This document shows, in pieces, positions 54,815-63,464 of a stretch of 64,000 nt of DNA (position 1 is its first letter; the number at the start of each line of letters is the position of its first letter). The DNA lies in assembly GCA_016742175.1 (NCBI GenBank), contig JACVCH010000011.1, positions 1-64,000 of the forward strand, in the 5' to 3' direction. This DNA comes from Rhizobiaceae bacterium. GTDB lineage: Bacteria; Pseudomonadota; Alphaproteobacteria; Rhizobiales; Rhizobiaceae. The translations under genes were made by a program, and so were the position numbers. The notes under the pieces were generated by a model. The model ran no database searches, was not told where the DNA came from, and saw only the letters and a list, made by a program, of their open reading frames with translations.

Positions 54815-56260
54815 ATGGCAGAACGCAACTGGCCCGTCCATGGTGAAATCTCAGGCCCGATCGTGCTGGTCGGGTTCGGCTCTATCGGACGCGGCGTGCT
54901 GCCGCTCATCGAACGTCACTTCAAATACGACAAGTCGCGGTTCGTGGTCATCGACCCGCGCGACGAGGACAAGGCGCTGCTCGACGAGCGCGGCATTCCC
55001 TTCATCCAGGAGCATGTGACGCGCGAGAACTATCGCGACCTGCTGACGCCCTATCTGACCAAGGGCGAGGGGCAGGGCTTCTGCATCAACCTGTCGGTCG
55101 ACACCGGCTCGCTCGACATGATGAAGATGTGCCGGGAACTCAGCGTCCTCTACATCGACACCGTTGTGGAGCCCTGGCTCGGCTTCTATTTCGACATGAG
55201 CGCATCGAACGCCGAGCGCACGAACTATGCGCTGCGCGAGAGCGTGCGGCGCGAGAAGGCGGCCAATCCGGGCGGAACGACGGCGGTTTCCTGCTGCGGG
55301 GCCAATCCGGGCATGGTGTCGTGGTTCGTCAAGAAGGCGCTGGTCGACCTCGCTTCGGAAATGAAGCTCGACTTCATCGAGCCGTCGGTCGAGGACCGCG
55401 AGGGCTGGGCGAAGCTGATGCAGCGCGTCGGCGTCAAGGGCATCCACATCGCCGAGCGCGACACGCAGCGCACCAAGAAGCCGAAGCCGATGAACGTGTT
55501 CTGGAACACGTGGTCGGTCGAAGGCTTCATCTCGGAAGGGCTGCAGCCGGCCGAACTCGGCTGGGGAACGCACGAGACCTGGAAGCCGGCCAATCTCAAG
55601 GAACACGACCATGGCTGCAAGGCCGGCGTCTTCCTCGAACAGCCCGGCGCGAACACGCGCGTGCGTTCGTGGTGCCCGACGCCGGGCGCGCAATACGGCT
55701 TCCTCGTCACCCATAACGAGGCCATCTCGATCGCCGATTTCTTCACCGTGAAGGGCGCGGACGGGGCGGCGGAGTTCCGGCCGACCTGCCACTACGCCTA
55801 TCATCCGTGCAACGACGCTGTGCTTTCGATGCACGAGATGTTCGGCGCGGCGGGCAAGGCGCAGACGGTTCAGCACGTGCTCGACGAGGACGAACTGACG
55901 GACGGCATCGACGAACTCGGCGTGCTTCTCTACGGCCACGACAAGAACGCCTACTGGTACGGCTCGCAGCTTTCGCTCGACGAGACGCGGGAACTTGCGC
56001 CCTACCAGAACGCGACCGGGCTGCAGGTGACGTCCGCGGTGCTCGCCGGCATGGTCTGGGCGCTCGAAAACCCCCAAGCCGGCATCGTCGAGACCGACGA
56101 GATCGACTATCGCAGGTGCCTGGAAATCCAGATGCCCTATCTCGGCCCGGTGAAGGGCTACTACACCGACTGGACGCCGCTCGACGGGCGGCCGGGGCTG
56201 TTCCCCGAGGACATCGACAAGAACGATCCCTGGCAGTTTCGCAACATTTTGGTCCACTGA
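54815..56260 (+). CDS. hss: Homospermidine synthase
   Basis: A 481-residue NAD-dependent enzyme that makes sym-homospermidine from putrescine (or putrescine plus spermidine). The Rossmann motif IVLVGFGSIGRGVLPLIERH lies at about 15-34, and VVEPWLGFYFDMSASNAERT and SCCGANPGMVSWFVKKAL are family blocks. AAGGAG supports the start. It is typical of rhizobial polyamine metabolism and fits the polyamine-type transporter at the left of the window. A hairpin (56280-56298) follows. Confidence 0.95.
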   Translation: MAERNWPVHGEISGPIVLVGFGSIGRGVLPLIERHFKYDKSRFVVIDPRDEDKALLDERGIPFIQEHVTRENYRDLLTPYLTKGEGQGFCINLSVDTGSLDMMKMCRELSVLYIDTVVEPWLGFYFDMSASNAERTNYALRESVRREKAANPGGTTAVSCCGANPGMVSWFVKKALVDLASEMKLDFIEPSVEDREGWAKLMQRVGVKGIHIAERDTQRTKKPKPMNVFWNTWSVEGFISEGLQPAELGWGTHETWKPANLKEHDHGCKAGVFLEQPGANTRVRSWCPTPGAQYGFLVTHNEAISIADFFTVKGADGAAEFRPTCHYAYHPCNDAVLSMHEMFGAAGKAQTVQHVLDEDELTDGIDELGVLLYGHDKNAYWYGSQLSLDETRELAPYQNATGLQVTSAVLAGMVWALENPQAGIVETDEIDYRRCLEIQMPYLGPVKGYYTDWTPLDGRPGLFPEDIDKNDPWQFRNILVH

Positions 56261-56361
56261 GCATTAAAGGGCGGGGGCGGCACGGCGCGGAGCCGTGCGA
56301 CGCCTTGCTTTTGCCGCCGAAAGCGGTGACTTTAGGCTCGGGGACGAGGAGAATTTCCAAC

Positions 56362-56772
56362 ATGACCAAGACACGAATTTGGGGTGCGGCCGGAACCGCG
56401 GCTCTAATGCTGGCGCTGGCCGGCTGCCAGGGCATGGGCCCGGGGCCCGGCCAGATGGCCTCGCGCCCGATGATCCAGGCGCCGCAGATGGCCGCTTCGC
56501 AGGTCGACGGCGAATGGGCGAGCACGGACGGCGTCGCCATCTCGCGCTTCTCCAACGGCCAGTTCGAAACGGTGGCGACCGACACCGGCAACCGGCTCGC
56601 CGAAGGCACCTATGTCGACCGCGGCCAGGGTTCGGTCGAGATCACGCTGACCTCGCTGATCCGCCAGACGACGTCGCGCGTCAACTGCCAGATGGCAGGC
56701 GCCGGCCAGCTCAACTGCACCGGCGAGGCCGGCAACCAGTTCTCGCTGATCCGCAGCCAGGGCATCTCGTAA
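56362..56772 (+). CDS. omp10: Outer membrane lipoprotein Omp10-like
   Basis: A 136-residue lipoprotein. Signal peptide with lipobox LAGC (about 20-23), a Gly/Pro/Met-rich linker, then GEWASTDGVAISRFSNGQFE, ATDTGNRLAEGTYVD and TSRVNCQMAGAGQLNCTGEAG, which follow Brucella Omp10 closely in pattern. It sits in the outer membrane; its biochemical role is unknown beyond envelope integrity reports for the family. ATG with GAGGAGAA upstream. Confidence 0.85.
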   Translation: MTKTRIWGAAGTAALMLALAGCQGMGPGPGQMASRPMIQAPQMAASQVDGEWASTDGVAISRFSNGQFETVATDTGNRLAEGTYVDRGQGSVEITLTSLIRQTTSRVNCQMAGAGQLNCTGEAGNQFSLIRSQGIS

Positions 56773-56818
56773 CGGACGGGCCGGCTCATCGAAACGGGGC
56801 GGCCGCAGGGGCGACTTC

Positions 56819-57499
56819 ATGCTGGCCCTGATCGCGGTCGCCTTCTTCCTGACCATCGTCGCCCTGCCGCATCTCCTGGTGCGGCGAACCATCGCGCGGC
56901 ACGGCAAGGATCGGCCCGACCTGCCGGGGACGGGCGGCGAACTCGCGCGCCATCTCCTCGACCATTTCGACCTCGGCCATGTCGCCGTCGAGCGGACGGA
57001 GCGGGGCGATCACTACGATCCGTCGTCGCGCGTGGTTCGGCTCGGTGACGACCATCATGACGGGCGGTCGATTTCGGCCGTGGCGATCGCGGCGCACGAG
57101 GTGGCCCACGCGATCCAGCATCATCGCGGCGAGCGCATGTTCGCGCTGCGCGGCAGGCTCGCGCTGGTGGCGCATGTCTCGGACAAGATCGCCGGCGTGT
57201 TCTTCTTCGCGGCGCCGGTGCTCGGGCTGATCGCGCGCACGCCGGTCGTCTTCATCGGGCTCCTGGTCTTCGCGGTGGTGCTTCTCGCCGTGCGCGTCGT
57301 CGTCGACCTCGTCACGCTGCCGGTGGAGACCGACGCCAGCTTCGGCAAGGCGCTGCCGATCCTGAAGACGGGCGGCTATGTCGACGAGCATGACCTGCCG
57401 GCGGCGCGCTCCGTGCTGCGGGCGGCGGCGTTCACCTATGTCGCGGGCGCGCTGATGTCGCTCGTCAACCTCGCGCGCTGGGTGCGCATCCTGCGATAG
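56819..57499 (+). CDS. Membrane zinc metallopeptidase (YugP/Zn_peptidase_2-like)
   Basis: A 226-residue integral membrane protease. An N-terminal helix, then the catalytic HEVAHAIQHH (HExxH; about 92-101) and three further helices, with LPVETDASFGKALPIL as the conserved family block. It probably cleaves membrane or secreted proteins at the inner face of the membrane; targets are unknown. It is 46 bp after omp10 on the same strand. Confidence 0.88.
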   Translation: MLALIAVAFFLTIVALPHLLVRRTIARHGKDRPDLPGTGGELARHLLDHFDLGHVAVERTERGDHYDPSSRVVRLGDDHHDGRSISAVAIAAHEVAHAIQHHRGERMFALRGRLALVAHVSDKIAGVFFFAAPVLGLIARTPVVFIGLLVFAVVLLAVRVVVDLVTLPVETDASFGKALPILKTGGYVDEHDLPAARSVLRAAAFTYVAGALMSLVNLARWVRILR

Positions 57500-57552
57500 G
57501 CGGGTTCCGCTTCGGCAGGGCGCAAAAGCGCTTGCGCGGGCGCGGCGCAGGT

Positions 57553-57566
57553 GTGAACATGTTCAC
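57553..57566. promoter_or_regulatory. Perfect 14-bp palindrome upstream of the 5'-nucleotidase
   Basis: GTGAACATGTTCAC is its own reverse complement. It lies 75-88 bp before the 5'-nucleotidase start codon. It could be a dimeric-repressor operator. A partly matching pho-box-like direct repeat (TGTCAT at 57587 and TGTGGCA 11 bp on) is nearby but weak. Confidence 0.4.
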
Positions 57567-57640
57567 CAACGGCACCGCAACACGAATGTCATGGTCGTGT
57601 GGCAGGTGTCGATGGGTTCACTCCGGGAGCGTCAAACAAG

Positions 57641-59842
57641 ATGAAGAAACTCACCCTCGTCGCAGCCATGTCGGTGTCGACGCTGGCCCTTTCGGCCGGC
57701 CAGTCCCTTGCCGACTACACCTTGTCCATCCTGCACATCAACGATCTGCATTCGCGCATCCAGTCGATCAACGCGTCGGATGCGACCTGCTCGGACGAGG
57801 ACGAGACGGCGGGCGAGTGCTTCGGCGGCATCGCGCGCGTGGCGACCAAGATCAACGAGCGGCGCGACGCGCTGTCGGCGAACGAGGGCAACGTCATCGT
57901 GCTCGACGCGGGCGACCAGTTCCAGGGCTCGCTGTTCTACACGACCTACAAGGGCGAGGACACGGCCGAGTTCATGAACATGATCGGCTTCGACGCGATG
58001 GCCGTCGGCAATCACGAGTTCGACGACGGGCCGCAAGTGCTGGCCGACTTCATCGACGCGGTCGAGTTCCCGGTGATCTCGGGCAACACGGTCGTCGCGG
58101 AGGCCGAGACGAGCCTTGCCGGCAAGATCGAGGAATGGACGGTCGTCGAAAAGGGCGGCGAGAAGATCGGCCTCCTCTCGGTGCTGGCGACCGACACGGA
58201 CGTCACCTCGGCCGGCGGCCCGAACGTGACCTTCAACGACGAGATCGAATATCTCAACGACGCCGTCGCGCGCATGGAAGGCGAGGGCATCAACAAGATC
58301 GTGCTCGTCAGCCATGTGGGCTTTGCGCGCGACCAGGAGATCGCGGCGGCGGTCGACGGCATCGACGTGATCGTCGGCGGCCACAGCCACACGCGCTTCT
58401 CCAACACGGAAGAGGGCGCGGAAGCCTACCCGACGATGGTCGCCAACCCGTCCGGCACGGACGTCCCGATCGTCCACGCCTATGCCAACTCGAAATATGT
58501 CGGCGAACTCGAAGTGACCTTCGACGACGCGGGCAACGTGACGGCGGCGGCGGGCGACACGATCCTCCTCGACAATTCCGTCGAGCCGAACGCCGAGATC
58601 GCCGCGCGGGTGGACGAACTTGCCGCGCCGATCGAGGAACTGATGATGCAGCCGGTCTCCGAGACGACGGCCGCCATCGACGGCAGCCGCGAGACCTGCC
58701 GCGCGCAGGAATGCACGATGGGCAATCTCGTCTCCGACGCGATGCTCGACCGCACGGCCGAGCAGGGCGTGCGCGTCGTCATCCAGAACGGCGGCGGGCT
58801 GCGCGCCTCGATCGACGCCGGCGAGATCACGATGGGCGAAGTGCTCGCCGTGCTGCCGTTCCAGAACACGCTCGCGACCTTCGAACTGACGGGCGCCGAC
58901 ATCGTCGCCTCACTCGAGCATGGCGTCTCAGGCATCGAGGAGGTCGCCGGCCGCTTCCCGCAGGTGGCGGGCATCCGCTACACGTTCGACCCGAGCCAGC
59001 CGGCCAATGGCGGGCGCATCCAGTCGGTGGAGATCGAGGAGAACGGCGAATGGGTCGCGCTCGACGAGGCGGCGACCTATGGCGTTGCGACCAACAACTT
59101 CATGCGCGGCGGCGGCGACGGGTACGAACTGTTCGGCACCAACGCGCAGAACGCCTACGATTTCGGCCCCGGCCTCGAAATGGTCGTCGCCGACTACCTG
59201 CGCGAGAACGGCCCTTACGAGCCGATGCTGGACGGGCGCATCACCAATGTCGCAGAGGCCGAGCCGACCGAGCCGGTCGTCGACGAGGCGGCGCCGAGCG
59301 ATGCGTCGGAAGAACCCGCGCCTTCGGCCGAGGAACTGACGACGCCACAGCCCGAGGCCGCTCCGGCCGAGGAAGCGGCGCCTGCTCCGGCGGCTGAAGA
59401 AGCGGCTCCGGCTGCGGAAGAAGCGGCTCCGGCTGCGGACGAAGCCGATCCGATCGAAGCGGCTCCGGCCGAGGAAGCTGCGCCGGCTACTGAGGAAGCT
59501 GCGCCGGCTGAAGAGGCCGCGCCCGCCGAGGAAGCCGCTCCGGCGACCGAAGAGGCGGCGCCGATGGAAGACGAGGCCGACCCGATCGAGGCGGCGCCTG
59601 CCGAAGAAGCGGCGCCCGCTGCGGACGAAGCCGACGCGATCGAACCGGCTGCGGAAGCGGTTGCCCCGGCCGATGCCCGTCCGCGCACCCACACGGTCGT
59701 CGCCGGCGACAATCTGTGGGAGCTGGCCGAACAGTATCTCGGCGATGGCGAGCGCTTCATGGAGATCGCCGAGGCGAACCCCGAACTGCGCAACCCGAAC
59801 GTGCTGCATATCGGCCAGGAACTGACGATCCCGGCGAACTGA
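57641..59842 (+). CDS. Secreted 5'-nucleotidase/metallophosphatase with LysM domain
   Basis: A 733-residue exported protein. Signal peptide (about 1-24, LSAGQSLADYT). The metallophosphatase core shows ILHINDLHSR, DAGDQFQGS, VGNHEFDDG, VSHVG and GGHSHTRF (ligands of the binuclear metal site), and the 5'-nucleotidase C-domain shows NGGGLRASIDAGEI and LPFQNTLATFEL. Residues about 539-681 are an Ala/Glu/Pro-rich degenerate repeat. The last 50 residues are a LysM domain (TVVAGDNLWELAEQYL). It should hydrolyse nucleotides in the periplasm and attach to peptidoglycan. UshA-type enzymes normally lack the LysM tail. Confidence 0.9.
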   Translation: MKKLTLVAAMSVSTLALSAGQSLADYTLSILHINDLHSRIQSINASDATCSDEDETAGECFGGIARVATKINERRDALSANEGNVIVLDAGDQFQGSLFYTTYKGEDTAEFMNMIGFDAMAVGNHEFDDGPQVLADFIDAVEFPVISGNTVVAEAETSLAGKIEEWTVVEKGGEKIGLLSVLATDTDVTSAGGPNVTFNDEIEYLNDAVARMEGEGINKIVLVSHVGFARDQEIAAAVDGIDVIVGGHSHTRFSNTEEGAEAYPTMVANPSGTDVPIVHAYANSKYVGELEVTFDDAGNVTAAAGDTILLDNSVEPNAEIAARVDELAAPIEELMMQPVSETTAAIDGSRETCRAQECTMGNLVSDAMLDRTAEQGVRVVIQNGGGLRASIDAGEITMGEVLAVLPFQNTLATFELTGADIVASLEHGVSGIEEVAGRFPQVAGIRYTFDPSQPANGGRIQSVEIEENGEWVALDEAATYGVATNNFMRGGGDGYELFGTNAQNAYDFGPGLEMVVADYLRENGPYEPMLDGRITNVAEAEPTEPVVDEAAPSDASEEPAPSAEELTTPQPEAAPAEEAAPAPAAEEAAPAAEEAAPAADEADPIEAAPAEEAAPATEEAAPAEEAAPAEEAAPATEEAAPMEDEADPIEAAPAEEAAPAADEADAIEPAAEAVAPADARPRTHTVVAGDNLWELAEQYLGDGERFMEIAEANPELRNPNVLHIGQELTIPAN
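59340..59665 (+). repeat. Degenerate in-frame AEP-rich repeat in the 5'-nucleotidase gene
   Basis: Alternating GAAGCGGC-, GCTCCGGC- and GAGGAAGC-type codon blocks encode EEAAPA-like units several times over, with two near-copies of ADPIEAAPAEEAAPA. Such low-complexity DNA is prone to slippage and length change. Confidence 0.7.
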
Positions 59843-59865
59843 CGGGCCTGAAGACCTGATTGCGC

Positions 59866-59885
59866 GGGCCGCCTTCGGGCGGCCC
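59866..59885 (+). terminator. Probable intrinsic terminator after the 5'-nucleotidase
   Basis: GGGCCGCC, loop TTCG, GGCGGCCC: a perfect 8-bp GC stem with the stable TTCG tetraloop, 23 bp after the stop. The following T tract is short (CTTGCGTTT), so efficiency is uncertain. Confidence 0.65.
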
Positions 59886-60027
59886 CTTGCGTTTGGCGCG
59901 ACGGCGATCCGGCTGCGGCCAGACGCCGTATTGATCGGCGGCCGGAAGCGCCTAGTTTCCGGCCATTCATGGATTTCCGGCAGGCATCCGTGCCGGCCAG
60001 ACGACCGGACGCGGCAAGGAGACGGCG

Positions 60028-61092
60028 ATGACGCTGCACACGACAATCGACGGCGACAAGGCGCGGGCGACTGGGCCGCTGCCGAGCGGGCACCCGGCGG
60101 TGAAGGCCAAGAAGGTGGGCGTTCTCCTCGCCAATCTCGGCACGCCCGACGGCACCGACTATTCCTCGATGCGGCGCTATTTGAAGGAGTTCCTGTCCGA
60201 TCCGCGCGTCATCGAGCTCAACAAGGCGATCTGGTATCCGATCCTCCACGGCGCCGTGCTGACGACGCGGCCGTCGAAATCGGGCGCGAACTACCGCAAA
60301 ATCTGGAACACCGAAAAAGACGAGTCGCCGCTGCGCACCATCACCCGCGCGCAGGCCGAAAAGCTCGCCGCCGCGCTTTCCGGCGACGAGCGGATCGTGG
60401 TCGACTGGGGCATGCGCTACGGTCGGCCGTCGATCGCGAGCGCGGTCGACAATCTGATCAAAGCCGGGTGCGAGCGCATCGTCATGTTCCCGCTCTATCC
60501 GCAGTTCTCGGCGACGACGACGGCGACGGCGAACGACCAGCTCTACCGCGCGCTGATGAAGATCCGCCACATGCCGACCGTGCGCTCGGTGCCGCCCTAT
60601 TACGACGACCCCGCCTATATCGAGGCGCTGGCGCGCTCGCTCGAAAAGCACCTTGCCGCGCTCGACTTCGAGCCGGAAATCGTCCTCGCCTCCTATCACG
60701 GCATCCCGAAAGCCTATTTCGAGCGCGGCGATCCCTATCACTGCCACTGCCAGAAGACGACCCGGCTCCTGCGCGAGCGGCTCGGATGGGAGAAGGATCG
60801 CCTGATGACGACCTTCCAGTCGCGCTTCGGCGCGCAGGAATGGCTGCAGCCCTATACGGACAAGACCGTGGAACGGCTCGCCAAGGAGGGGGTGAAGCGG
60901 ATCGCCATCGTCAATCCGGGGTTCTCGGCCGACTGCATCGAAACGCTGGAGGAAATCGACGGCGAGGTGCGCGAAATCTTCGAGCATGGCGGCGGGGATA
61001 GGTTCGCGCACATCCCGTGTCTGAACGATTCCGAGGAGGGGATGGCGGTGATCGAGACGATCGTGCGGCGGGAATTGCAAGGGTGGGTTTGA
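60028..61092 (+). CDS. hemH: Ferrochelatase
   Basis: A 354-residue enzyme inserting iron into protoporphyrin IX, the last step of heme synthesis. VGVLLANLGTPDGTDYSSMR is the N-terminal block, IVMFPLYPQFSATTTAT and ASYHGIPKAYFERGDPYHCH hold the catalytic His and conserved Pro/Lys, and VNPGFSADCIETLEEI is the C-terminal block. Normal length. AAGGAG precedes the ATG. Family B repeats follow. Confidence 0.96.
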   Translation: MTLHTTIDGDKARATGPLPSGHPAVKAKKVGVLLANLGTPDGTDYSSMRRYLKEFLSDPRVIELNKAIWYPILHGAVLTTRPSKSGANYRKIWNTEKDESPLRTITRAQAEKLAAALSGDERIVVDWGMRYGRPSIASAVDNLIKAGCERIVMFPLYPQFSATTTATANDQLYRALMKIRHMPTVRSVPPYYDDPAYIEALARSLEKHLAALDFEPEIVLASYHGIPKAYFERGDPYHCHCQKTTRLLRERLGWEKDRLMTTFQSRFGAQEWLQPYTDKTVERLAKEGVKRIAIVNPGFSADCIETLEEIDGEVREIFEHGGGDRFAHIPCLNDSEEGMAVIETIVRRELQGWV

Positions 61093-61143
61093 GGGTGGTC
61101 GGGTAAGGGCGCGTTGCGCCAATGGGCGTCATCCATCACGGGT

Positions 61144-61285
61144 GTCATTCCGGCCGAAGTCCGAGCGGAGCGAGGCGAGAGCCGGAAGCCATTCCGTGCG
61201 GTTTCGGCTTGAGCGCGGGGGTCACGGCATGGATCCCGGATACGGTGCCCGCCGCTTCGCGGCGTTCCCCGTTCCGGGATGACGC
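61144..61285. repeat. Dispersed family B repeat
   Basis: A copy of the core (GTCATTCCGGCCGAAGTCCG) with an inverted end CGTTCCGGGATGACGC. Together with the next copy it occupies most of the 543-bp gap between hemH and the beta-barrel gene; no gene is seen there. Confidence 0.88.
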
Positions 61286-61401
61286 GGGGAGGGATTTGCC
61301 AGTCGTTCTGCGGGATGGTGGGCTGCGAGGCGCTGCTTGTTTGCGGGATGACGTGGAGGTGGCTGCTGCCGACCATGCCGCGGGCGTCATCCACAACGGG
61401 G

Positions 61402-61543
61402 GTCATTCCGGCCGAAGTCCGAGCGGAGCGAGGCGAGAGCCGGAAGCCATTCCGTGAGGTTTTGGCTTGAGCGCGGGGGTCACGGCATGGGTCCCGGATA
61501 CGGTGCCCGCCGCTTTGCGGCGTTCCCCGTTCCGGGATAACGC
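61402..61543. repeat. Dispersed family B repeat
   Basis: A second copy in the same orientation 258 bp after the first. Both have a middle part (GGTTTTGGCTTGAGCGCGG) that differs from the tandem array at 10.5 kb, so they are a subtype. Confidence 0.88.
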
Positions 61544-61635
61544 GGATAGGGGGCACTCCTCGTTTGTGGGATGCGGATGCGGATGTGCCAGTCGTTTGCA
61601 GGATGTGCTGATGGGGAGCGCGCTCGGGTGGCGTC

Positions 61636-63330
61636 TTACCGCTGCGCGCGAACCCCCATGAACACGCTTGCCGTGTCGCTTTCGCGGCCGGCGTCGCTGC
61701 TCGTCACCGTCTCGTAGCGCGCGCGGCCCGTCACCCCTAGGTAGCGGTTGAGCCACCAGGTCAGCGCCACCTGGCCGCTCCAGGTCAGGTCGTAGGCGGA
61801 GGAGTTGGCGTAGTCGCGGTAGTCGAGGCCGATGCCGGCGGTGCCGGTGAGGTTGGAGCGCAATTCGCGCGTCAGCGACAGGTTGCCGGCGTAGAGCAGC
61901 GAGCCGCTGGCGCCCGGCGACGTCGTGCCTTCCACGGTCGTCAGCGCGTTGAGGTCGACGATCGTGCCGCGCAGCGGCGACCAGGCGAGGTTGCCGCCGA
62001 TCTCGAGGCCCGAGACGGCGTCGAGCGCGTCGTCGTCGGGGTCTTCGGACAGCCAGCCCGCATAGGCCTCGCCGCGCCATTTCTCCGCGATGTCGATGCC
62101 GATGCCGCCGCGCAGCGCCAGCCGGTCGGCCGAGCGCTCGAAGCCGGCAGCGTCGAGGCGGTTGTCGTAAATGCGCCGGCCGATCTCGACCTCGGCGAAG
62201 GGGATCAGCGCCGGCGAGACCTCGTAGCCGGTGCGCAGGCGAAGGCTCGCCAGCGTCGAGTTCCGGTCCTCCTGGCTGAGCACGGTTCCGTCGGACAGTT
62301 CGGCGTCGGAGAACATGTCGCGCGTGACGTTCGCCGTCAGCCCGAGGCGCAGCCGCGCCACCTCGCGCCCGATGCCGAGTTCGCCGGCGAGCGTGTCGCG
62401 GTCGGGCCGCGAGGCGCCGGTGGTCAGTTCGACGGGCGAGGAGGCGGATTCGGGCCGGTGGAGATAGTTGAACGCCGCGCGGCCCTCGTAGCCGCCGGCG
62501 AAATCGAGCAGTAATTCGCCGTCGAGCCCGGCTTCCGTGTCGCGGATCTGCGCGCCCGAAAGCTCGCGCCGCAGGATGCCGAAACCGTTCAGCCGCGCCT
62601 CGTGGCGCGACCAGTCCGAGCGCAGTTCGAACCGTGCCGTCGTTTCCGAATAGACCGCGCTCTCGCCGTCCGCGCTGCCATTGGCGTTGGTCGTCGCGCC
62701 GATGCCCTGCTCGATCGAGGGGAAGAGCTCGAACGTGCCGACGCGCAGGCCGATCGGCGCAAAGGGATTGTCGGCCGGCAGCCGCCGCGTGGTCTCGATC
62801 GAATTGATCCGCGAGGCGTCCGCGCCGACGCGCAAATTGCGTTCGAGGTCGAGCGAATCGATGGCGGCGAGCGGCACGGTCGCGGTGACCGTGTCGTCGA
62901 CCTGGCCTTCCGCGCCCGCGCGCTCGGCGGCGCGATCCGGCTCGTTCTCCCGGCCCTCGGGTCCTTCGCGAAGCTGCGGGCGGGCAAGGTCGATGGCGGG
63001 CTGGCCGGCGAACGGGTCGGGGGCGGCCTCGGTGTCTGGCGCGTCGGGGCGGGGGCGATCGCCCGCCAGCGGCTCGCCTTCACTGAGCGCGCCGTCGCTG
63101 AAGGGGCGGTACTGTTCCCCAGCCCGCGCCGCCTCTTCTTCCAGCACACTCCGCTCGGCGAGCGGAGTGCGGGTGAGGAGGTCGCGCGCGGGGTCCTCGC
63201 GCAGGTCGCCCCGCAGCGGCAGTTGCGCCTGCTGCGCCAGCACCTGATGGCCGGCGAAAAGCGCGCCGGCCGCGCATGCGACGCCGAGCGCGGCGGCAAG
63301 CCTGCGAAGCCGGAAACTCGTGTCTGCCAT
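61636..63330 (-). CDS. Outer membrane beta-barrel protein (BBP2-like)
   Basis: A 564-residue exported protein. Signal peptide (about 1-33) is followed by an Asp/Glu/Pro/Arg-rich, disordered region to about residue 185, and then an array of alternating amphipathic strands (RLRLGLTANVTRDMF, LALRGGIGIDIAEKWRG, LTGTAGIGLDYRDYAN) ending in an aromatic-rich strand. This matches beta-barrel proteins of the outer_membrane_BBP2 type found near polysaccharide genes in rhizobia. The function is unknown. It is divergent from kdsD. Confidence 0.75.
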   Translation of the reverse strand: MADTSFRLRRLAAALGVACAAGALFAGHQVLAQQAQLPLRGDLREDPARDLLTRTPLAERSVLEEEAARAGEQYRPFSDGALSEGEPLAGDRPRPDAPDTEAAPDPFAGQPAIDLARPQLREGPEGRENEPDRAAERAGAEGQVDDTVTATVPLAAIDSLDLERNLRVGADASRINSIETTRRLPADNPFAPIGLRVGTFELFPSIEQGIGATTNANGSADGESAVYSETTARFELRSDWSRHEARLNGFGILRRELSGAQIRDTEAGLDGELLLDFAGGYEGRAAFNYLHRPESASSPVELTTGASRPDRDTLAGELGIGREVARLRLGLTANVTRDMFSDAELSDGTVLSQEDRNSTLASLRLRTGYEVSPALIPFAEVEIGRRIYDNRLDAAGFERSADRLALRGGIGIDIAEKWRGEAYAGWLSEDPDDDALDAVSGLEIGGNLAWSPLRGTIVDLNALTTVEGTTSPGASGSLLYAGNLSLTRELRSNLTGTAGIGLDYRDYANSSAYDLTWSGQVALTWWLNRYLGVTGRARYETVTSSDAGRESDTASVFMGVRAQR

Positions 63331-63389
63331 CGGGCCGCGCCGCTTTCAGGTGAGGGAAATCATGCTTACGAAACCGTAAAGCGGCTTGG

Positions 63390-63404
63390 TTAACCAAGTG
63401 TTGA
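63390..63404 (+). promoter_or_regulatory. Candidate CtrA site TTAA-N7-TTGA
   Basis: TTAA and TTGA separated by seven bases, one mismatch from consensus, in the 134-bp divergent region between the beta-barrel gene and kdsD. It could serve either gene. Motif match only. Confidence 0.35.
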
Positions 63405-63464
63405 AGTGCCCCCTGCGCGCCGACGCGAATGGACAGATCGGCAAAGGAAGGCTAATCGCATGCC

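Noticed and set aside
57587-57604. Pho box upstream of the 5'-nucleotidase
   Set aside because: The second half-repeat matches poorly (TGTGGCA), so it was noted but not called.
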